Assembly (NCBI RefSeq): GCF_014467055.1
Contig: NZ_CP060696.1
Location: 2,542,001 to 2,606,000, forward strand
Length of the DNA: 64,000 bases
Direction: 5' to 3'
DNA from: Caproicibacterium amylolyticum
Lineage (GTDB): Bacteria; Bacillota; Clostridia; Oscillospirales; Acutalibacteraceae
Part shown: positions 1 to 9,345 of the stretch, in pieces
Layout: the number at the start of each line of letters is the position of its first letter
How positions within the stretch are numbered: the stretch's first letter is position 1
The notes under the pieces: model-generated
Seen by the model: the letters and a program-made list of their open reading frames with translations, nothing else
Told to the model about the DNA's origin: nothing
Databases searched by the model: none
Translations under genes and position numbers: made by a program

Positions 1-2
1 CC

Positions 3-1307
3 GCAAAAGGCTGTCCGGAAAGTATTTGGTCGCTGTGCGGCATGGACAATACCGCACAAAAAGCTGCTGAAAATGCCGCCAAAAAGCTTGCCGCGTCCGG
101 CCTGCGCGTTCTGGCCGTAGCTGTTCAGGAGCTAACAGCGGGTACACCCCTGCCGGAAACCCTTTCCGAGTGCTCGCCTGCGTTTTTGGGACTTGTCGGA
201 TTGGCTGACCCGCCGCGCGCGGGTGTAACACAGGACATCTGTCGCTGCACCGCCGCCGGCATTCGCGTGGTTATGATTACAGGTGACAGCGCAGAAACCG
301 CTGGAAGTATCGCCCGGCAAACCGGAATGCCCGGTGCAGAAGCCGTTGTCACAGGCGGAGAAATTGACTGCATGGATGACTATACGCTGCGGCAGTGTGT
401 ACAGCACACCAATATTTTTGCACGCGTTGTGCCGGAACACAAAATGCGTATTGTGAAAGCACTGCGTGCCTGCGGCGCGGTCACCGCCATGACCGGTGAC
501 GGTGTAAACGATGCCCCTGCGCTGAAATATGCGGACATTGGCATTGCTATGGGCAAACGCGGCAGTGAGGTAGCACGTGAAGCCTCGGATCTAGTGCTGC
601 TTGACGACAACTTTTCCACGATTGTCCGCACCGTGCGGGACGGCAGGCGCATCTATGACAACCTCTGCAAAGCAGTCGGCTATCTTTTTGCGATTCACAT
701 TCCGTTTGCGCTTTCCGCGCTGCTGGTACCGCTGCTGCATATTGCACCGGAAAACGGTTTTTTGCTGCCGGTACACATTGTCGTGCTGGAACTGCTGATT
801 GACCCTACCTGCTCCATTGTACTGGAACGTCAGCCTGCCGAAACAAATTTAATGAAGCAAAAGCCGCGCAGTTCACGGCAAACACTGATAACACCCCGTC
901 TGATGCTGCACAGTTTTCTGCAGGGCGGGCTGCTGGCCGCCGCGGCATTTGGCTCCTACCTGTTCTGGATGCAGCAAACCGGAAACTCCGCGCTCGCCCG
1001 CACAATCGGCTTGGTCGTTTTGATGCTTGGCAATCTTTTTCTGGTGCAAACCGGCAGTTCGCGCACAGAATCCATTCTGCACACAGCAAAGGTACTGCGG
1101 CACGACAAAGTAATGTGGGCAATCCACCTCGGCACACTCGCCGGAATCAGTGTTCTGCTGTATACACCACTGTGCGGATTTTTCGGCTTGGTGCCGCTGT
1201 CTGCGCTCCAGCTGCTGACGGCCTTTCTGCTGGCTGCGGCAGCCGTATTGTGGAGTGAACCGGTAAAATGGCTGAAAAAACGATTTTTCCATAGTAAAAA
1301 AAATTAG
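3..1307 (+). CDS. P2-type cation-transporting ATPase, C-terminal part (5' end outside window)
   Basis: The frame is open from the window edge. It starts with a KGCPE motif (a variant of the KGAPE nucleotide-binding motif of the N domain), followed by the P-domain hinge TGDGVNDAPAL and then the hydrophobic segments of the M5-M10 bundle. These are hallmarks of P-type ATPases, and the order and C-terminal membrane block fit the P2 (Ca2+ or other cation) class, which couples ATP hydrolysis to cation transport across the membrane. The phosphorylated DKTGT motif lies upstream of the window. The ion specificity cannot be read from this part. The gene ends with a basic tail (KKRFFHSKKN). Confidence 0.9.
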   Translation, partial: AKGCPESIWSLCGMDNTAQKAAENAAKKLAASGLRVLAVAVQELTAGTPLPETLSECSPAFLGLVGLADPPRAGVTQDICRCTAAGIRVVMITGDSAETAGSIARQTGMPGAEAVVTGGEIDCMDDYTLRQCVQHTNIFARVVPEHKMRIVKALRACGAVTAMTGDGVNDAPALKYADIGIAMGKRGSEVAREASDLVLLDDNFSTIVRTVRDGRRIYDNLCKAVGYLFAIHIPFALSALLVPLLHIAPENGFLLPVHIVVLELLIDPTCSIVLERQPAETNLMKQKPRSSRQTLITPRLMLHSFLQGGLLAAAAFGSYLFWMQQTGNSALARTIGLVVLMLGNLFLVQTGSSRTESILHTAKVLRHDKVMWAIHLGTLAGISVLLYTPLCGFFGLVPLSALQLLTAFLLAAAAVLWSEPVKWLKKRFFHSKKN

Positions 1308-1340
1308 AGTTCAGCAAACTAAGTGTGCGAAACTCTAATT
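1302..1340 (+). terminator. hairpin at the end of the ATPase gene
   Basis: AATTAGAGTT (1302-1311) pairs perfectly with AACTCTAATT (1331-1340). The left arm overlaps the stop codon. No strong T-run follows, so termination is likely but not certain. Confidence 0.5.
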
Positions 1341-1431
1341 AAATTGTTCTATCTGATTGTTTTGGCTGTGCACACGGTAAACGATCATAAAGAAAAGGGC
1401 ACATCCTTTCGGAAGTGCTCACATACAGAAT

Positions 1432-2181
1432 TCATTTATTCGCTTTCGGTTTTCCCAGCCTGTACACGCGAATCATCCCCAAAACAAACACCAGCATATA
1501 TACACCAAGAAACAGCAGCAGCGGCAGGCCAATCGGCAACTGCGGATAAATTGCCGGCAGCGCAAGGTAGCAGAACATCGCTGCCATAATGCAGTTTGTT
1601 ACCTCCAGTGTATTGCGCATCGTTGTGTAAATACTGCGCCAGTTACCTTCCGTCAGGTTCCCGGGCATATTCCACACAGACGGAAAACGGCAAAGCACTT
1701 CCATACCTGCGTACATGACTGCTCCCACAAGAAACATCCACCAAATGCTGCTGCGGCTGCCCCATGCGTCAGCTGCTCCGGCAGCGTTCCAGTGTGTGGG
1801 AATTGTCTGTGGGAGTGACTGGTAAACTGTCAGCAGATAAATCAGCATACCTCCCAGCAGCAAACACCCTGCCACCCGGCAGCCTTTTTGAAAACCGTTA
1901 TACGGCAGTTTGCGCCCACGCCAGCCGCGAAACGGTGCATCCGGGTCAATCGGCCACGCTGTGCCGTCATCTTCCGCTTCATCCGCAATGCCTTTTAAAA
2001 GTTCATCTGTGCTCAATTCAAACAACTGTGCCAACGCCACCAGCTTTTCGATGTCCGGCCGTGCCGTATCCTGTTCCCACTTGGAAACCGCCTGCCGTGA
2101 AACGCCCATCTGGTCGCCCAGCTGTTCCTGCGAAAGTCCGCGCCGCTTCCTGCACATTTGTATCCGCTGCCCCAGTGTCAT
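1432..2181 (-). CDS. XRE-family transcriptional regulator with C-terminal membrane domain
   Basis: The N-terminal 60 residues are a Cro/C1-type helix-turn-helix (LGQRIQMCRKRRGLSQEQLG, then SRQAVSKWE). They are followed by a linker and about four hydrophobic segments that include a DUF1648/SdpI-like stretch (LPQTIPTHWNAAGAADAWGS). HTH plus DUF1648 proteins of this kind are thought to be membrane-tethered regulators. The ATG at 2181 is preferred because AGAAGGGGAG lies 9 nt upstream. An ATG three codons earlier would directly abut that ribosome binding site. Its target is unknown. Confidence 0.85.
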   Translation of the reverse strand: MTLGQRIQMCRKRRGLSQEQLGDQMGVSRQAVSKWEQDTARPDIEKLVALAQLFELSTDELLKGIADEAEDDGTAWPIDPDAPFRGWRGRKLPYNGFQKGCRVAGCLLLGGMLIYLLTVYQSLPQTIPTHWNAAGAADAWGSRSSIWWMFLVGAVMYAGMEVLCRFPSVWNMPGNLTEGNWRSIYTTMRNTLEVTNCIMAAMFCYLALPAIYPQLPIGLPLLLFLGVYMLVFVLGMIRVYRLGKPKANK

Positions 2182-2501
2182 CTGTTCCATCTCCCCTTCT
2201 CTTTTAATCCAAAATTCGCCAACATGCATTACCCCTAATGTCATACACAAGGCCCCTTTCGCTCATCGGCTTCACTATACCGCCGACACTTTGGAAAAGC
2301 AAGCATTTGAAAGTGGAACTTTGCGTTTTTGGGGGCTGTCAACCGCCGGTTGACACAATTTTAATGGAAAATACGTAACCCGCATCTATCCTTTTGCGGC
2401 AGGTGGCTGTTTGGGTGCACCAAATGGTGCAAAAACGTCAGCAGGCGGTTTACAGATACACGCGGGTGTCGTATAATGGAGCCGGACAGGAGGGTTTCAA
2501 A

Positions 2502-2993
2502 GTGGCAAAGAAAAAGGACGACAAAACCAATGTCATGCGGATTTTAGACAAAGAAAAGATTCCTTACACACCACACTTTTATGAACATGAGGACGGCAAA
2601 ATAGACGGCATTGCAGTTGCCGAAAAGCTGGGGCAGCCACTGCCGCAGGTCTTTAAAACACTGGTCACGCAGGGCGCTGACCACGCCTACTACGTTTTTG
2701 CGGTTCCGGTGGCAGAAGAGCTTGACCTGAAAGCTGCCGCGCGCAGCGTAGAGGCCAAAAGCGTCGAAATGATACACGTAAAGGACATCAATAAAGTAAC
2801 AGGATACATCCGCGGTGGATGCTCCCCCGTCGGCATGAAAAAGCAGTTCACGACAGTGTTCGACGAAACTGCACTGCTGTATGACACGATTTTCGTCAGC
2901 GGTGGAAAAATCGGCACGCAAGTACAGCTTTCTATTCAGAATCTGTTGAAACTCACCGGTGGAACTACTGCCGATATTATTGTACACTGTTAA
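2502..2993 (+). CDS. ybaK: YbaK/EbsC-type aminoacyl-tRNA deacylase
   Basis: A 163-residue protein of the YbaK/ProX fold, which hydrolyses mischarged tRNAs such as Cys-tRNA(Pro). The sequence shows the typical N-terminal helix (VMRILDKEKIPYTPHFYEH), the VFKTLV strand, KDINKVTGYIRGGCSPVG with the conserved lysine and GGCSP loop, and a final GGKIGTQVQLS. A GTG start at 2502 was chosen because AGGAGGG (2488-2494) lies 7 nt upstream. Upstream in-frame codons have no such site and do not resemble the family. Confidence 0.92.
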   Translation: MAKKKDDKTNVMRILDKEKIPYTPHFYEHEDGKIDGIAVAEKLGQPLPQVFKTLVTQGADHAYYVFAVPVAEELDLKAAARSVEAKSVEMIHVKDINKVTGYIRGGCSPVGMKKQFTTVFDETALLYDTIFVSGGKIGTQVQLSIQNLLKLTGGTTADIIVHC

Positions 2994-3082
2994 TGATTCA
3001 TTGTTGAAATTCCATAATTCTTCTTTATTTTTTGTGAAAAATATAGAAATATTATGGTTAGCTAAATAATTCCTGCCTGCTA

Positions 3083-3112
3083 TTGTTATTCCGGACATTC
3101 CTGTTATATAAT
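3083..3112 (+). promoter_or_regulatory. candidate sigma-A promoter of ndk
   Basis: TTGTTA (3083-3088), an 18-nt spacer and TATAAT (3107-3112) lie 45 nt upstream of the ndk start. Confidence 0.5.
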
Positions 3113-3157
3113 AAATAAAGATTGAATACTTTTCGGAACGGAATCAGGAGGATTTGT

Positions 3158-3628
3158 ATGTATTACAGCTTTATCATGCTTAAGCCGGACGCCATTGAGC
3201 AGGGACTTACGGTACCAATTCTCATGTACCTGAAAAACGCTGGCATTGAAATTGAAATGATTGACTGCCAAAAGGTAAACACAGGCGTTCTGCTGAAACA
3301 TTATGCAGAAGCTATCGCCAAAATGGGGCATGACTTTGAACGCAAATACGCGGATTACTTTACCAACCGCTATGTCATACCCATCATTGTCAAATCAGAA
3401 CAGCCAGACATTATTGACTGCATCCGCAAAGTTGTGGGTGCTACAAATCCAGCCGAAGCAGACAAAGGCACCATTCGCGGTGACTTCGGAACTGACAGCT
3501 TTGAAAAATCTGCCGCGGAAAACCGCGGCTGCCACAATCTGATACACGCCAGTGACAGTTCCGAAGCCGTCCGCCGCGAAATTGCACTCTGGTTCGGCGA
3601 AGAATATGCGGAGAAATATGCGAAATAA
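3158..3628 (+). CDS. ndk: nucleoside diphosphate kinase
   Basis: A 156-residue protein that transfers the gamma-phosphate of ATP to nucleoside diphosphates through a phosphohistidine. It begins YYSFIMLKPDA, with the conserved Lys. The region GTIRGDFGTDS and the catalytic-site segment NLIHASDSSEA with the active His are present. Length is close to that of standard NDKs. Residues 50-80 are more divergent (AEAIAKMGHDFERKYADYF). The ATG at 3158 has AGGAGG 6 nt upstream. The 3' end overlaps the next small gene. Confidence 0.93.
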   Translation: MYYSFIMLKPDAIEQGLTVPILMYLKNAGIEIEMIDCQKVNTGVLLKHYAEAIAKMGHDFERKYADYFTNRYVIPIIVKSEQPDIIDCIRKVVGATNPAEADKGTIRGDFGTDSFEKSAAENRGCHNLIHASDSSEAVRREIALWFGEEYAEKYAK

Positions 3629-3899
3629 ATTTTTGACCTATCTGGACTTGTTTCTTGCACACCTTGCAGGCGGTAAAAAAGGTGAACCGCACCGGGGCGC
3701 TTACCTGCGTACTGCGGTTCTCAATCTTTTGCTGGCGGCTGTGCTGGTTGTGCTGCTTATTTTAGACCAGTGGTGCCTGCTGCAAACCAGCCTTGGCCCT
3801 GACATTCCGCTGCTGCTTGCCACACTGCTGCTTGCGGCAGGAATGGTGCTGTGCGCGATTCGCAGCCTGCAAATTGCAGGGAAAATGGCATCCGATTAA
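3618..3899 (+). CDS. small two-TM membrane protein
   Basis: About 93 residues with a basic N-terminus and two hydrophobic segments (LNLLLAAVLVVLLIL and LLLATLLLAAGMVLCAI). It overlaps the end of ndk by 11 nt, so translation is probably coupled. The start is the ATG at 3618 (GGAG just upstream) or the ATG at 3606. No family recognised. Confidence 0.6.
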   Translation: MRNKFLTYLDLFLAHLAGGKKGEPHRGAYLRTAVLNLLLAAVLVVLLILDQWCLLQTSLGPDIPLLLATLLLAAGMVLCAIRSLQIAGKMASD

Positions 3900-3909
3900 G
3901 TGAATAAAT

Positions 3910-3945
3910 AAAGGCGGCTTCTGTTTTGGTACAGAAGCCGCCTTT
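3910..3945. terminator. bidirectional terminator
   Basis: A perfect 15-bp stem AAAGGCGGCTTCTGT / ACAGAAGCCGCCTTT with a 6-nt loop, between two convergent genes. Confidence 0.85.
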
Positions 3946-3960
3946 ATTTATTGTAACTAT

Positions 3961-4620
3961 TTATTTGCAGAACAGGAAGTCGCGCAGTTCCTCCGGCGAA
4001 GCCGCAAACTGTTTTGCGCCGCCTGCTTTCAGGTCTGCTTCCCCGCCGTAGCCATAGGCTGCCCCAATAAAGGGCAAGCCCACTTTTACGGCACCTTCTG
4101 CATCGTAGTGGGTATCGCCTATCATCACCGTATCCGTCAGACTGTCCGTGTGGCACAGTGTCATCGCCCGGCGGATAATGCTGGCCTTTTCCGCATTGCC
4201 GCCGTCATTATCTGCTGCACACAGTGCGTCAAAACAGTCCGCAATTTCAAAATGCTTCAGCAGCCGTTCCACCATCATATACGGTTTGGAAGACGCAGTG
4301 CAAATCACCGCACCAGCCTGCTTCAAGTCGCGCAGAAGCGCCGGAATGCCGGGGTACACGGTGGTTTTCAGCCAACCGGTCGCGTCGTAATGCACGCGGA
4401 AGCGGCGTACTGCTTCATCTGCCTGTTCCCGTGTCATGCCGCAGTAATCCATGTAGCAATCCTCTGCAGGCGGGCCAATAAATCGCCGCAGCGTTTCCGG
4501 CGGCGGCACTGGCCGCCCCATTTCTTGGAGTGCCAGCGTTGCACAGTGCATAATGCCCTCGCCGGAAGCGCAGAGTGTGCCGTCAAAGTCGAACAAAATT
4601 GTTTTGTAACGTAACCGCAA
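3961..4620 (-). CDS. HAD hydrolase, phosphoglycolate phosphatase-like
   Basis: A 219-residue HAD phosphatase. Motif I is ILFDFDGTLCASGEG with the nucleophile Asp, motif II is ICTASSKP, and motif III/IV is VMIGDTHYDAEGA. The helical cap insertion between motifs I and II is that of the Gph/PGP subfamily. The substrate is not readable from sequence. A TTG start at 4620 is preferred because AGGAGG lies 9 nt upstream. The longer open frame to 4755 has no ribosome binding site and unrelated sequence. Confidence 0.87.
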   Translation of the reverse strand: MRLRYKTILFDFDGTLCASGEGIMHCATLALQEMGRPVPPPETLRRFIGPPAEDCYMDYCGMTREQADEAVRRFRVHYDATGWLKTTVYPGIPALLRDLKQAGAVICTASSKPYMMVERLLKHFEIADCFDALCAADNDGGNAEKASIIRRAMTLCHTDSLTDTVMIGDTHYDAEGAVKVGLPFIGAAYGYGGEADLKAGGAKQFAASPEELRDFLFCK

Positions 4621-4869
4621 AGTGGAGTTCCTCCTCTGAAAGTTTCCCCTCAGCCGTGCCGGGTATGTAAAACCATTATAAGTGTACAGCAAAAAAAGCG
4701 CAAGTCCACACTGGGTTTCGCGCCATTTCCACAAAAATTCACGCCGCCGCGCCAAACGTTCTCTGCCCTGTCAATGGAAGTACATTGCAAAAACGTGTAA
4801 AATATTAAGTAATAAGTTTTATGCGCGCAGTCTGTTTCATGGCTGCATTTTTGCTGGGAGGCATTCTTC

Positions 4870-5685
4870 ATGGAGGACTACAAACTGATTGCACTGGATC
4901 TTGACGGTACACTGACAAATTCACAGAAAAAAATCAGCCCCGCCACCCGTGAAGTACTGCTGCGTGCCCAGCACGCCGGAACCCGCGTGGCGCTGGTTTC
5001 CGGCAGACCCACTGCCGGTGTCCTGCCGCTTGCACGCGAGCTGGAGCTTGACCGCAACGGCGGTTTCATCATCTCTTTTAACGGCGGCAAAATTGTTTCC
5101 TGCAAAACCGGAGAAACACTCTATGAACGCTATCTGCCGGAGGAACTCCTGCCGCGCCTGTGCGGGCTGAACAAAAAGCATCCGTTGGCAGTCATCATTT
5201 ACAGCAGTGATTCCATCGTCACGGAAACGGCCGACAACTTCTATGTGCGCGGGGATGCTTTCATCAACCATATGCCAGTGGAAGAAGTTCGGGACCTGCT
5301 TCCCCGCATCGATTTTCATGTAAACAAGTTTCTGTTCCCCGGCGACCCGCAGTACATCGAAAAGCTGCTGCCTTCCCTGCGGCGCGAGTTCCCCACCTGC
5401 AGTATTTACTGCAGTGAGCCGTATTATCTGGAGGTCATGCCGAACAACGTGGATAAAGCACAGGCGCTTTCCGTGCTGCTCGGCCGCCTTGGGCTAACCC
5501 GCAGTTCACTGATTGCCTGCGGTGACGGCTTTAATGACCAGTCCATGGTTCGTTTTGCAGGCATGGGCGTTGCCATGGAAAACGCGCAGCAGGTTGTTAA
5601 AGATGACGCCAATTTTGTAACACGCTCAAACGACAACGACGGTGTTGCCTATGCGGTACAGAAATTTGTACTGCGCAGTGTGTGA
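4870..5685 (+). CDS. Cof-type HAD-IIB hydrolase
   Basis: A 271-residue HAD protein with motif I LIALDLDGTLTNSQKKI, motif II LVSGRP, a C2-type cap, and the C-terminal signature IACGDGFNDQSMVRFAGMGV plus AMENA of the Cof/YidA/YkrA group of sugar and nucleotide phosphatases. GGGAGG lies about 8 nt upstream of the ATG. The substrate is unknown. Confidence 0.9.
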   Translation: MEDYKLIALDLDGTLTNSQKKISPATREVLLRAQHAGTRVALVSGRPTAGVLPLARELELDRNGGFIISFNGGKIVSCKTGETLYERYLPEELLPRLCGLNKKHPLAVIIYSSDSIVTETADNFYVRGDAFINHMPVEEVRDLLPRIDFHVNKFLFPGDPQYIEKLLPSLRREFPTCSIYCSEPYYLEVMPNNVDKAQALSVLLGRLGLTRSSLIACGDGFNDQSMVRFAGMGVAMENAQQVVKDDANFVTRSNDNDGVAYAVQKFVLRSV

Positions 5686-5713
5686 AGCTTCAAACAAAAA
5701 AGAATAGCTTTTT

Positions 5714-5979
5714 GCCCTCTTTTCGTTTATAATGATTGCAGAATCTATCCTTACCGTAAAGTTTTCGCTGGCCTTGCCTTTCCCTTGCAGCGTGGCTTCG
5801 CCGCCGCAGGGAACGCTGCTGTTTCCCATTTTTTCGTGCAGGGCTTTACGGGCAAGGTCAAAAGGAAAGGCCGTGGGCTTCGCCCACACCCACCGCCTTT
5901 AAAAAGGCGGGCGAAACTTTTACTGTACTGGCAACGGAACACAACTGATTCTGCAATCTGCTTGAAATGAAAAGAGGGC
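5714..5979. repeat. 266-bp non-coding segment bounded by imperfect inverted repeats
   Basis: The 300-base gap before glgB holds two arms. 5714-5745 (GCCCTCTTTTC ... GATTGCAGAATC) matches the reverse complement of 5947-5979 with a few mismatches and one gap. Nested partial complementarity continues inward (TAAAGTTTTCGC with GCGAAACTTTTA). The right arm contains the AAAGAGGG ribosome binding site of glgB. It could be a small MITE-like insertion or a structured leader. Confidence 0.5.
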
Positions 5980-5986
5980 TTTTGCG

Positions 5987-7870
5987 ATGGATGAGAGAAT
6001 TTTATGCGAATACATACAGGGACAAAGCTGCGAAGCTTACCTTGCTCTGGGCGCACATCATACCAGTGCATATGGTCAGACCGGCGTACGCTTTACCGTT
6101 TATGCCCCGGGCGCGCAGAATGTTTTCCTCATTGGCGAATTCTCCGACTGGAACGCGTGGCAGATGCAGCGCACGCCAGAAGGTTTCTGGAGTATATTCG
6201 TTGCCAGCGCACAGGACGGTCAGATGTACAAATACCGTGTACAGACCGCCGAGGGAATGTTTGACCGTACCGACCCATTTGGTTTTTATGCGGAGCTTCG
6301 CCCCGCCACCGCCAGCCGTATCTGCAGCCTTGACGGCTTTACATGGACAGACGAAAGCTGGATGCAGTCCCGCAGTAAGAATTATAACCAGCCGCTGTCC
6401 ATCTATGAGGTACACGCCGGTTCTTGGAAAATGAAAGAGGACGCAGAAGACGCACAGCGCTTTTACACCTACGACGAATTAATTGACACACTGCTTCCCT
6501 ATGCCAAACAGCAGGGCTTCACCCACATTGAACTGCTGCCGCTGACGGAACATCCGCTGGATGCTTCGTGGGGCTATCAGGTTTCCGGCTACTTTGCCGC
6601 CACCAGCCGCTACGGCACCCCGCAGCAGCTGATGCACTTCGTTGACTGCTGCCACCGCGAGGGCATCGGCGTAATTATGGACTTTGTTCCCGCGCATTTT
6701 ATCAGCGACAACTACGCGCTCAGCAAATTTGACGGCACTTATCTGTATGAAAGTGCAGAACCCTCCCTGCGAAACAGCGAATGGGGAACCGTCTTTTTTG
6801 ACTTTGCCAAGCCGCATGTCATCAGCTTTTTAAAGTCTGCTGCCGATTTCTGGCTGACCTATTACCACTTTGACGGCCTGCGCTATGACGCGGTTTCCCG
6901 GATTCTGTACACCTGCGGCGAAGAAAGCCGCGGCATCAATGACGCGGGTGTGTGGTTTTTGCGCAGTACAAACTATGCTCTGCAGGCACGCCACCCCAGC
7001 GCCATGCTGATTGCGGAGGACTCCACCAACTATCTGAAAGTGACCGCGCCTGTAGAATACGGCGGGCTTGGCTTTGACTACAAATGGGATCTCGGCTGGA
7101 TGAATGATTCCCTGGACTATATGCAAAAACGTCCGCAGGAACGCCCCAACTTCGCCAAAGACATTACATTTTCCATGAGCTATTTTTACAGCGACATTTT
7201 TCTGCTGCCGCTGTCACATGATGAAGTGGTGCACGGCAAACATACCATTATTGATAAAATTTCCGGCACCTACGAAGAAAAGTTTCCTCAGCTGCGGCTT
7301 TTCTGGCTGTATATGTTCACGCACCCCGGCAAAAAACTCAATTTCATGGGTAACGAACTTGCCGAGTTTAAGGAGTGGGATGAAAATGCCGCGCTTGGCT
7401 GGAATCTGCTGACCTACCCCAACCACGATGCTTTTCACCACTTCGCGCAAACCTTGCAGGAATTCTGCAAGGCACATCCGGCTCTGTACAAAAATGACTA
7501 CCACCCAAAAAGCTTTGAATGGATGGACCTTACAAATGCGGGCAAGTGCGTGTTTGCCTACTGTCGGGACAGTCTGGACGAACCTGACCGTGAAGAACTG
7601 TATGTGGTACTGAATTTCTCTGCCCGGCCGGTCATGGAATACTTCCTGCCGGTGCGGGAAACCGGCACCTATGCGGAAATTTTCAGCACCGATACCCCCG
7701 CGTTCGGCGGCGGCGGCCACCGCAATCCCGCCTGTGAAACACGCCGTCAGGGTAGCCGACTCGGCATATATACCGACCTGCCTGCTTTTTCCGGCCTGGT
7801 TTTTCAGCGGAAAGCCGAATGTGTTTCGCCCGAAAAGGGCACTGCCCAACATTCTTCTTATACTCTCTAA
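5987..7870 (+). CDS. glgB: 1,4-alpha-glucan branching enzyme
   Basis: A 627-residue GH13 protein that forms alpha-1,6 branches in glycogen. An N-terminal CBM48 (GVRFTVYAPGAQNVFLIGEF) is followed by the catalytic barrel. Barrel motifs are DFVPAHF, GLRYDAVSRIL (nucleophile Asp about residue 301), LIAEDST (acid/base Glu about residue 344) and LPLSHDEVVHG, with the branching-enzyme sequence NFMGNELAEFKEWDE near the end. The start is ATG 5987 with AAAGAGGG 8 nt upstream. No other glg genes are nearby. The C-terminus is slightly extended compared with typical GlgB. Confidence 0.95.
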   Translation: MDERILCEYIQGQSCEAYLALGAHHTSAYGQTGVRFTVYAPGAQNVFLIGEFSDWNAWQMQRTPEGFWSIFVASAQDGQMYKYRVQTAEGMFDRTDPFGFYAELRPATASRICSLDGFTWTDESWMQSRSKNYNQPLSIYEVHAGSWKMKEDAEDAQRFYTYDELIDTLLPYAKQQGFTHIELLPLTEHPLDASWGYQVSGYFAATSRYGTPQQLMHFVDCCHREGIGVIMDFVPAHFISDNYALSKFDGTYLYESAEPSLRNSEWGTVFFDFAKPHVISFLKSAADFWLTYYHFDGLRYDAVSRILYTCGEESRGINDAGVWFLRSTNYALQARHPSAMLIAEDSTNYLKVTAPVEYGGLGFDYKWDLGWMNDSLDYMQKRPQERPNFAKDITFSMSYFYSDIFLLPLSHDEVVHGKHTIIDKISGTYEEKFPQLRLFWLYMFTHPGKKLNFMGNELAEFKEWDENAALGWNLLTYPNHDAFHHFAQTLQEFCKAHPALYKNDYHPKSFEWMDLTNAGKCVFAYCRDSLDEPDREELYVVLNFSARPVMEYFLPVRETGTYAEIFSTDTPAFGGGGHRNPACETRRQGSRLGIYTDLPAFSGLVFQRKAECVSPEKGTAQHSSYTL

Positions 7871-7943
7871 TTTTTGTCCCCGTCGCTGGCTCTGTTTGCA
7901 TACGGCGGGGCTTTACTGTATGCACTGCGTATTAACTGTACTA

Positions 7944-7972
7944 TTGACATTAGTACAGTTAAATGATATGAT
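7944..7972 (+). promoter_or_regulatory. sigma-A promoter
   Basis: TTGACA (7944-7949), a 17-nt spacer and TATGAT (7967-7972) form a near-consensus promoter. It lies after glgB and overlaps upstream ATG codons of the following gene, which therefore cannot be its start. Confidence 0.8.
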
Positions 7973-8015
7973 GCATGCAAAGTTTAAAAAACATTTGAAA
8001 GAGGATGTATCTGCA

Positions 8016-9263
8016 GTGACAGCCCGGCTGATTTCACATTTCTTTTCACAAAAAAACATTTGCTCCGAAAGCGGTGGGCTTCCACGCTTTTCCCTGTGGC
8101 TGCGAAAAAACCTTTTTCCACTGACGATGCTTGTGGTCACTGTGCTGGCATTTCTGCTGCGTTTTTCACTTTTTTCCTATGAAAGCGGGGATTATCAGGT
8201 ATACCTGCAAAAGTGGTATGCGCAGATAGAACAAGGCGGCGGACTGCCCACACTGCGTCAACCACTGTGGGACTGCAACTATACCATTGCCTACCTAACG
8301 CTGCTGACACCCTTTGCAGCGCTGCATGTACCTGCGCTGACCGCCGTTAAAACTATTTCCACCGCTGCGGATTTTGCGCTTGCGTTGAGTTGTGCACTGG
8401 TTCCACACTTGATTCAAAAGAACAGCCGCCACCCGCGCCTCCTTTTCGCTGCTGTTTACACCGGCGTGTTGTTTTTTCCGGAAACTTTCTTCAACAGCGC
8501 ACTTTGGGGGCAGTGTGACGCAATTTATACGACTTTTGGTATTCTCTGCGTTTACTTTCTCATGCGTCATACCTATCTGCCCGCCTGTGCCCTGTTTGGA
8601 CTGTCATTCGCCTTTAAAATGCAGGCTGTTTTCCTGTTGCCGATTCTGGTCATCATGGCTGTCTGTGAAAAAAAATTCCGACTGCGTTATCTGACCGCGG
8701 CGCCGGCGGCCCTGGTACTGACCTGTGTACCGGCAATGCTGGCAGGCACGCCGCTGTGGATGTCCTACTGGCCATATTTGGTCCAGTTTAGCTGCTGCGG
8801 TTCGCTTTCCGTCAACAGCCCCGGTGCCGGAATGCTGTTGGGCAGCCTTCCCTACCCCATTTTGAAAGGCACTTTACTTACCACGACGCTGCTTTTTCTT
8901 TTTCTCACGCTGGCGCTGGTGTTACATCACGGCGGCAGCCTTTCCAACATGCAATTGCTCCTGCTCGCTGCATGTTCTACCTTGTGCTGTGCCGCACTGC
9001 TCCCCTGTATGCATGAACGATATTCCTTTCCGGCAGATATTCTGCTGCTGCTTTTCGCAGTCTCCAGTCGTCGAAAAGGAGATTCCCTCTGTTGTATAAC
9101 CGAAAGTACCGTATCCTTTCTTTCATGGATGCAATACTTTGACCCAAAGCTTCTGACACTTTCGGGGGCTGTTCTTTCTTTGCTTCGCCTTGGCTGCCTG
9201 TTCTGGCTTGCAGCGCGTCTGTGGCGAGAATTTGCCCCACTGCCCAACACAACACTTCAATAG
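8016..9263 (+). CDS. polytopic membrane protein, GT-C glycosyltransferase-like
   Basis: About 415 residues with roughly ten hydrophobic segments. The first outside loop has SGDYQVYLQKWY, where GT-C enzymes carry the catalytic Asp. Later sequences NSALWGQCDAIYT and LLPCMHERYSFPADIL are typical of bacterial mannosyl- or glucosyl-transferase-like membrane proteins that use polyprenyl-phosphate sugars. The acceptor is unknown. GTG 8016 is the chosen start, with AAAGAGG 11 nt upstream. ATG codons at 7968 and 7971 lie inside the promoter -10 box. Confidence 0.7.
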   Translation: MTARLISHFFSQKNICSESGGLPRFSLWLRKNLFPLTMLVVTVLAFLLRFSLFSYESGDYQVYLQKWYAQIEQGGGLPTLRQPLWDCNYTIAYLTLLTPFAALHVPALTAVKTISTAADFALALSCALVPHLIQKNSRHPRLLFAAVYTGVLFFPETFFNSALWGQCDAIYTTFGILCVYFLMRHTYLPACALFGLSFAFKMQAVFLLPILVIMAVCEKKFRLRYLTAAPAALVLTCVPAMLAGTPLWMSYWPYLVQFSCCGSLSVNSPGAGMLLGSLPYPILKGTLLTTTLLFLFLTLALVLHHGGSLSNMQLLLLAACSTLCCAALLPCMHERYSFPADILLLLFAVSSRRKGDSLCCITESTVSFLSWMQYFDPKLLTLSGAVLSLLRLGCLFWLAARLWREFAPLPNTTLQ

Positions 9264-9267
9264 TTCC

Positions 9268-9306
9268 ATAAAAGAAGAGCGGCTGCAGCAGCCGCTCTTC
9301 TTTTAT
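9268..9306. terminator. bidirectional terminator
   Basis: A 39-nt near-perfect palindrome with the core AGAGCGGCTGCAGCAGCCGCTCT, flanked by A-run and T-run, between convergent genes. Confidence 0.88.
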
Positions 9307-9345
9307 GGATTCCGTTTTGCACGCGGTTTCCAAACTGTGTTCTCG

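Noticed and set aside
7968..7973. ATG codons as start of the GT-C-like gene
   Set aside because: They lie inside the -10 box of a near-consensus promoter; the GTG at 8016 has a ribosome binding site.
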